Assembly (NCBI GenBank): GCA_021324445.1
Contig: JAJPJC010000188.1
Span: 1-64,000 of the forward strand
DNA from: Isosphaeraceae bacterium
GTDB lineage: Bacteria > Planctomycetota > Planctomycetia > Isosphaerales > Isosphaeraceae
Reading direction: 5' to 3'
DNA: 64,000 bases
Shown here: positions 62,453 to 64,000 of the stretch, piece by piece
How positions within the stretch are numbered: position 1 is the first letter of the stretch
Layout: the number at the start of each line of letters is the position of its first letter
Program-made: the position numbers and the translations under genes
Notes under the pieces: model-generated
What the model was told of the DNA's origin: nothing
Seen by the model: only the letters and a program-made list of their open reading frames with translations
Database searches by the model: none

Positions 62453-64000
62453 ATGGAACTCTTCCGCCTGGTCTGCATCGCGGTGGTGGTCTGCTCGGTC
62501 TTGGCCGTCGGTGTGGTCCGGGGCCGCCGCGACGAAGGACCGGCCGACCGCGAACGGTTCGACACGCTGTTCGCGCAGGGGAATTACAAGGATGCCTATG
62601 TGGGTTACCGGGCCCTGGCCCTCGATCCCAGGACCGAGCCGGATCGCGTCGGGACCGACCTTCAGAAAGCGATCCAGTGCCTCGAGAAGCTGGGGCGGGT
62701 CAATGAAGTCGACACGTTCCGCGAGGCGGTCGTCGCCGTCCACAAGGACAACTGGCGCTTGCTCCAGGCCGCGGCCGAGAGCTACCTCAACGGCGATCAA
62801 CACACCGGCTTCATCGTCGCGGGCAAGTTCCAGCGCGGCCCGCATCGAGGCGGGGGTCGCTGGGTGGGCTCGTATGAGCGGGACCGGTCCCGCGCCTTGC
62901 AACTCCTGGTTCAAGGACTGGATCGCGCGCGGTCGGATCCCGACCGCAGCACGGCGGGCCGTTTCCTTCTCACGCTCGCCCGGGCCCTCATGGGCGACCG
63001 GGCCGAAAGCGATTCCTGGCGGCTCCAGTCGCTCACGCCCCTCGACGCCCTGGCCGATTATGAGGAGAATCTTTACGCCCACTGGGGCGGCCAACAGTCC
63101 CGGGCCCCCGTCGAGCCCGACGGGATGCCGGTCTATTACCGGGTCCCCGAGAGCTTTGCCAGGGCCCAGAACGACGGCCAGCGCTGGCGGTGGGCACTCG
63201 CTCAGGCTGTGGAAGCCGACGCCGGCCTGCTCAACACGGCACGCTCCGCCCAGGCCGATTTCCTGCTCAGCCAGTTCGGCACCCAGACGATCCTGGAGTC
63301 GGAACTCGCCGATGGTTCCCCCGACACCTCTGGACCCTATGCGCTGAACACCCTCAAGGACGACGAGACGATCGCTCGGCTGGCCACCGGCATCAAGCGG
63401 TTCACGCTCCCGGACGAGTTCAACCCCATCAAGATCTACCAGGCGGTCGCCAATGATCCCAAGACCGGGCAGGGCGAAGAGGCCCTGGCCGCCCTCGCGA
63501 CGATCTTCGAGAACCGCCGCCAGCTCGACCGGGCCGCCGAATACCTGCAACGGAGCCGGGACGTCTATGGAGACAAGAACGAGAATGGGAAGACAAAGCA
63601 CCTGGACCAGATCCTCGGTGCCTGGGGGCAATTCGATGGGACCGGTACCCAGCCCGCCGGCCGGGCCGCCACCGTCGACTTCCGCTTCCGCAACGGCCGC
63701 CGCGTCCATTTCCAGGCGCACGAAATCCTTGTCGACAAGCTCCTGAACGACGTCAAGGAATACATCGCTTCCGGACCGCAGCGGATCGACTGGCAGCGGA
63801 TCGATCTCAGCGACATCGGGTCACGCCTGGTCGCCCAGGACCAGCGACAGTACCTGGGGCGATCCGTCGCGCGCTGGGACCTGGACCTGGAGCCGCTGCC
63901 GAAACACCTCGACCAGCGAATCACCGTCACCACGCCCCTCCAGAAAGCCGGCGCCTACCTGGTGACCGCTCACATGGAAGGAGGAAACACCAGCCGGATC
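62453..64000 (+). CDS. Alpha-2-macroglobulin-family protein, N-terminal part
   Basis: A frame of 516 codons running off the window, so the protein is truncated here. After a signal peptide (ELFRLVCIAVVVCSVLAVG) come TPR-like segments (DTLFAQGNYKDAYVGYRALALD, KAIQCLEKLGRVNEVD). A middle region has NLYAHWGGQQ and ENGKTKHLDQILGAWGQFDGTG. The start of the MG-type beta-domain is seen at GAYLVTAHMEGGNTSRI. These proteins are large periplasmic or lipid-anchored protease inhibitors, typically over 1500 residues, often paired with penicillin-binding protein 1C. Here the thioester or bait region would lie beyond the window. The start at 62453 follows GAGG. It overlaps the small decayed frame at 62058. 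Confidence 0.82.
   Translation, partial: MELFRLVCIAVVVCSVLAVGVVRGRRDEGPADRERFDTLFAQGNYKDAYVGYRALALDPRTEPDRVGTDLQKAIQCLEKLGRVNEVDTFREAVVAVHKDNWRLLQAAAESYLNGDQHTGFIVAGKFQRGPHRGGGRWVGSYERDRSRALQLLVQGLDRARSDPDRSTAGRFLLTLARALMGDRAESDSWRLQSLTPLDALADYEENLYAHWGGQQSRAPVEPDGMPVYYRVPESFARAQNDGQRWRWALAQAVEADAGLLNTARSAQADFLLSQFGTQTILESELADGSPDTSGPYALNTLKDDETIARLATGIKRFTLPDEFNPIKIYQAVANDPKTGQGEEALAALATIFENRRQLDRAAEYLQRSRDVYGDKNENGKTKHLDQILGAWGQFDGTGTQPAGRAATVDFRFRNGRRVHFQAHEILVDKLLNDVKEYIASGPQRIDWQRIDLSDIGSRLVAQDQRQYLGRSVARWDLDLEPLPKHLDQRITVTTPLQKAGAYLVTAHMEGGNTSRI

Overview
The window looks like chromosomal DNA from a planctomycete, probably of the Isosphaeraceae/Gemmataceae type. This is inferred from gene content, not from a marker gene. 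It is strongly GC-rich, so long spurious antisense frames are common. It carries hallmark planctomycete families: paired PSD1-type (DUF1549/DUF1553) cytochromes and DUF1501 proteins, very large PVC-type haem proteins with ThuA and HEAT regions, DUF1559 prepilin-like proteins with lipoprotein partners, an ECF sigma factor with a FecR-like partner, and many exported enzymes with signal or twin-arginine leaders. No rRNA, tRNA, CRISPR array, phage or intact insertion sequence was seen.

Layout. 0.5-5.8 kb: exported DegT-family protein, a nested inverted-repeat (MITE-like) element, exported hydroxypyruvate-isomerase-like protein, DHA2-type MFS pump, DUF4058 protein. 5.9-9.7 kb: PSD1 cytochrome overlapping a DUF1501 protein. 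9.7-13.7 kb (minus): two small unknown proteins, one with an HELHE motif, then a TPR/lipoprotein/DUF1559 cassette. 14.1-25.1 kb (plus): ECF sigma factor, FecR-like protein, 1452-residue ThuA-PVC-cytochrome protein, and a 1426-residue protein joining an S9 prolyl-oligopeptidase to a DUF885 peptidase. 25.1-27.0 kb: remnants of a GH31 glycosidase and an Xaa-Pro peptidase. 27.0-30.3 kb: HepT-MntA toxin-antitoxin pair, SGNH hydrolase, membrane protein, and an unknown protein with an internal duplication.

30.7-34.9 kb: YfhO-like membrane protein converging on a DUF1810 gene, then a PIN toxin with its antitoxin. 34.9-40.9 kb (minus): ceramidase-like enzyme, PSD1 cytochrome and DUF1501 in one operon, and a small membrane protein. 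41.0-41.7 kb: BrnT-like toxin with a C-terminal frameshift plus XRE antitoxin. 41.8-47.0 kb (minus): three genes joined by ATGA overlaps (PVC cytochrome, isochorismatase-like hydrolase, polysaccharide deacetylase). 47.6-49.1 kb: pyruvate kinase. 49.7-52.8 kb: a large unknown exported protein and two paralogous small membrane proteins. 53.3-56.9 kb: DUF1559 plus small lipoprotein, an exported aldo/keto reductase with a cysteine cluster, and a glycine-rich RRM protein. 57.1-62.0 kb: aldose 1-epimerase interrupted by a TGA, glucose-dehydrogenase-like enzyme, PfkB (KDG-kinase-like) sugar kinase, M24 peptidase. 62.1-64.0 kb: a small decayed gene and the start of an alpha-2-macroglobulin-family protein cut by the window end.

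Themes. Much of the window encodes export-directed degradation of polymers (peptidases, glycosidase remnants, deacetylase, ceramidase) together with PVC and PSD1 cytochromes. A cytoplasmic sugar-oxidation module (epimerase, glucose dehydrogenase, KDG-like kinase) suggests a semi-phosphorylative Entner-Doudoroff route. Three toxin-antitoxin loci and several families of palindromic intergenic repeats mark the more plastic parts. Several genes are visibly broken (GH31, Xaa-Pro peptidase, aldose epimerase, BrnT-like toxin).
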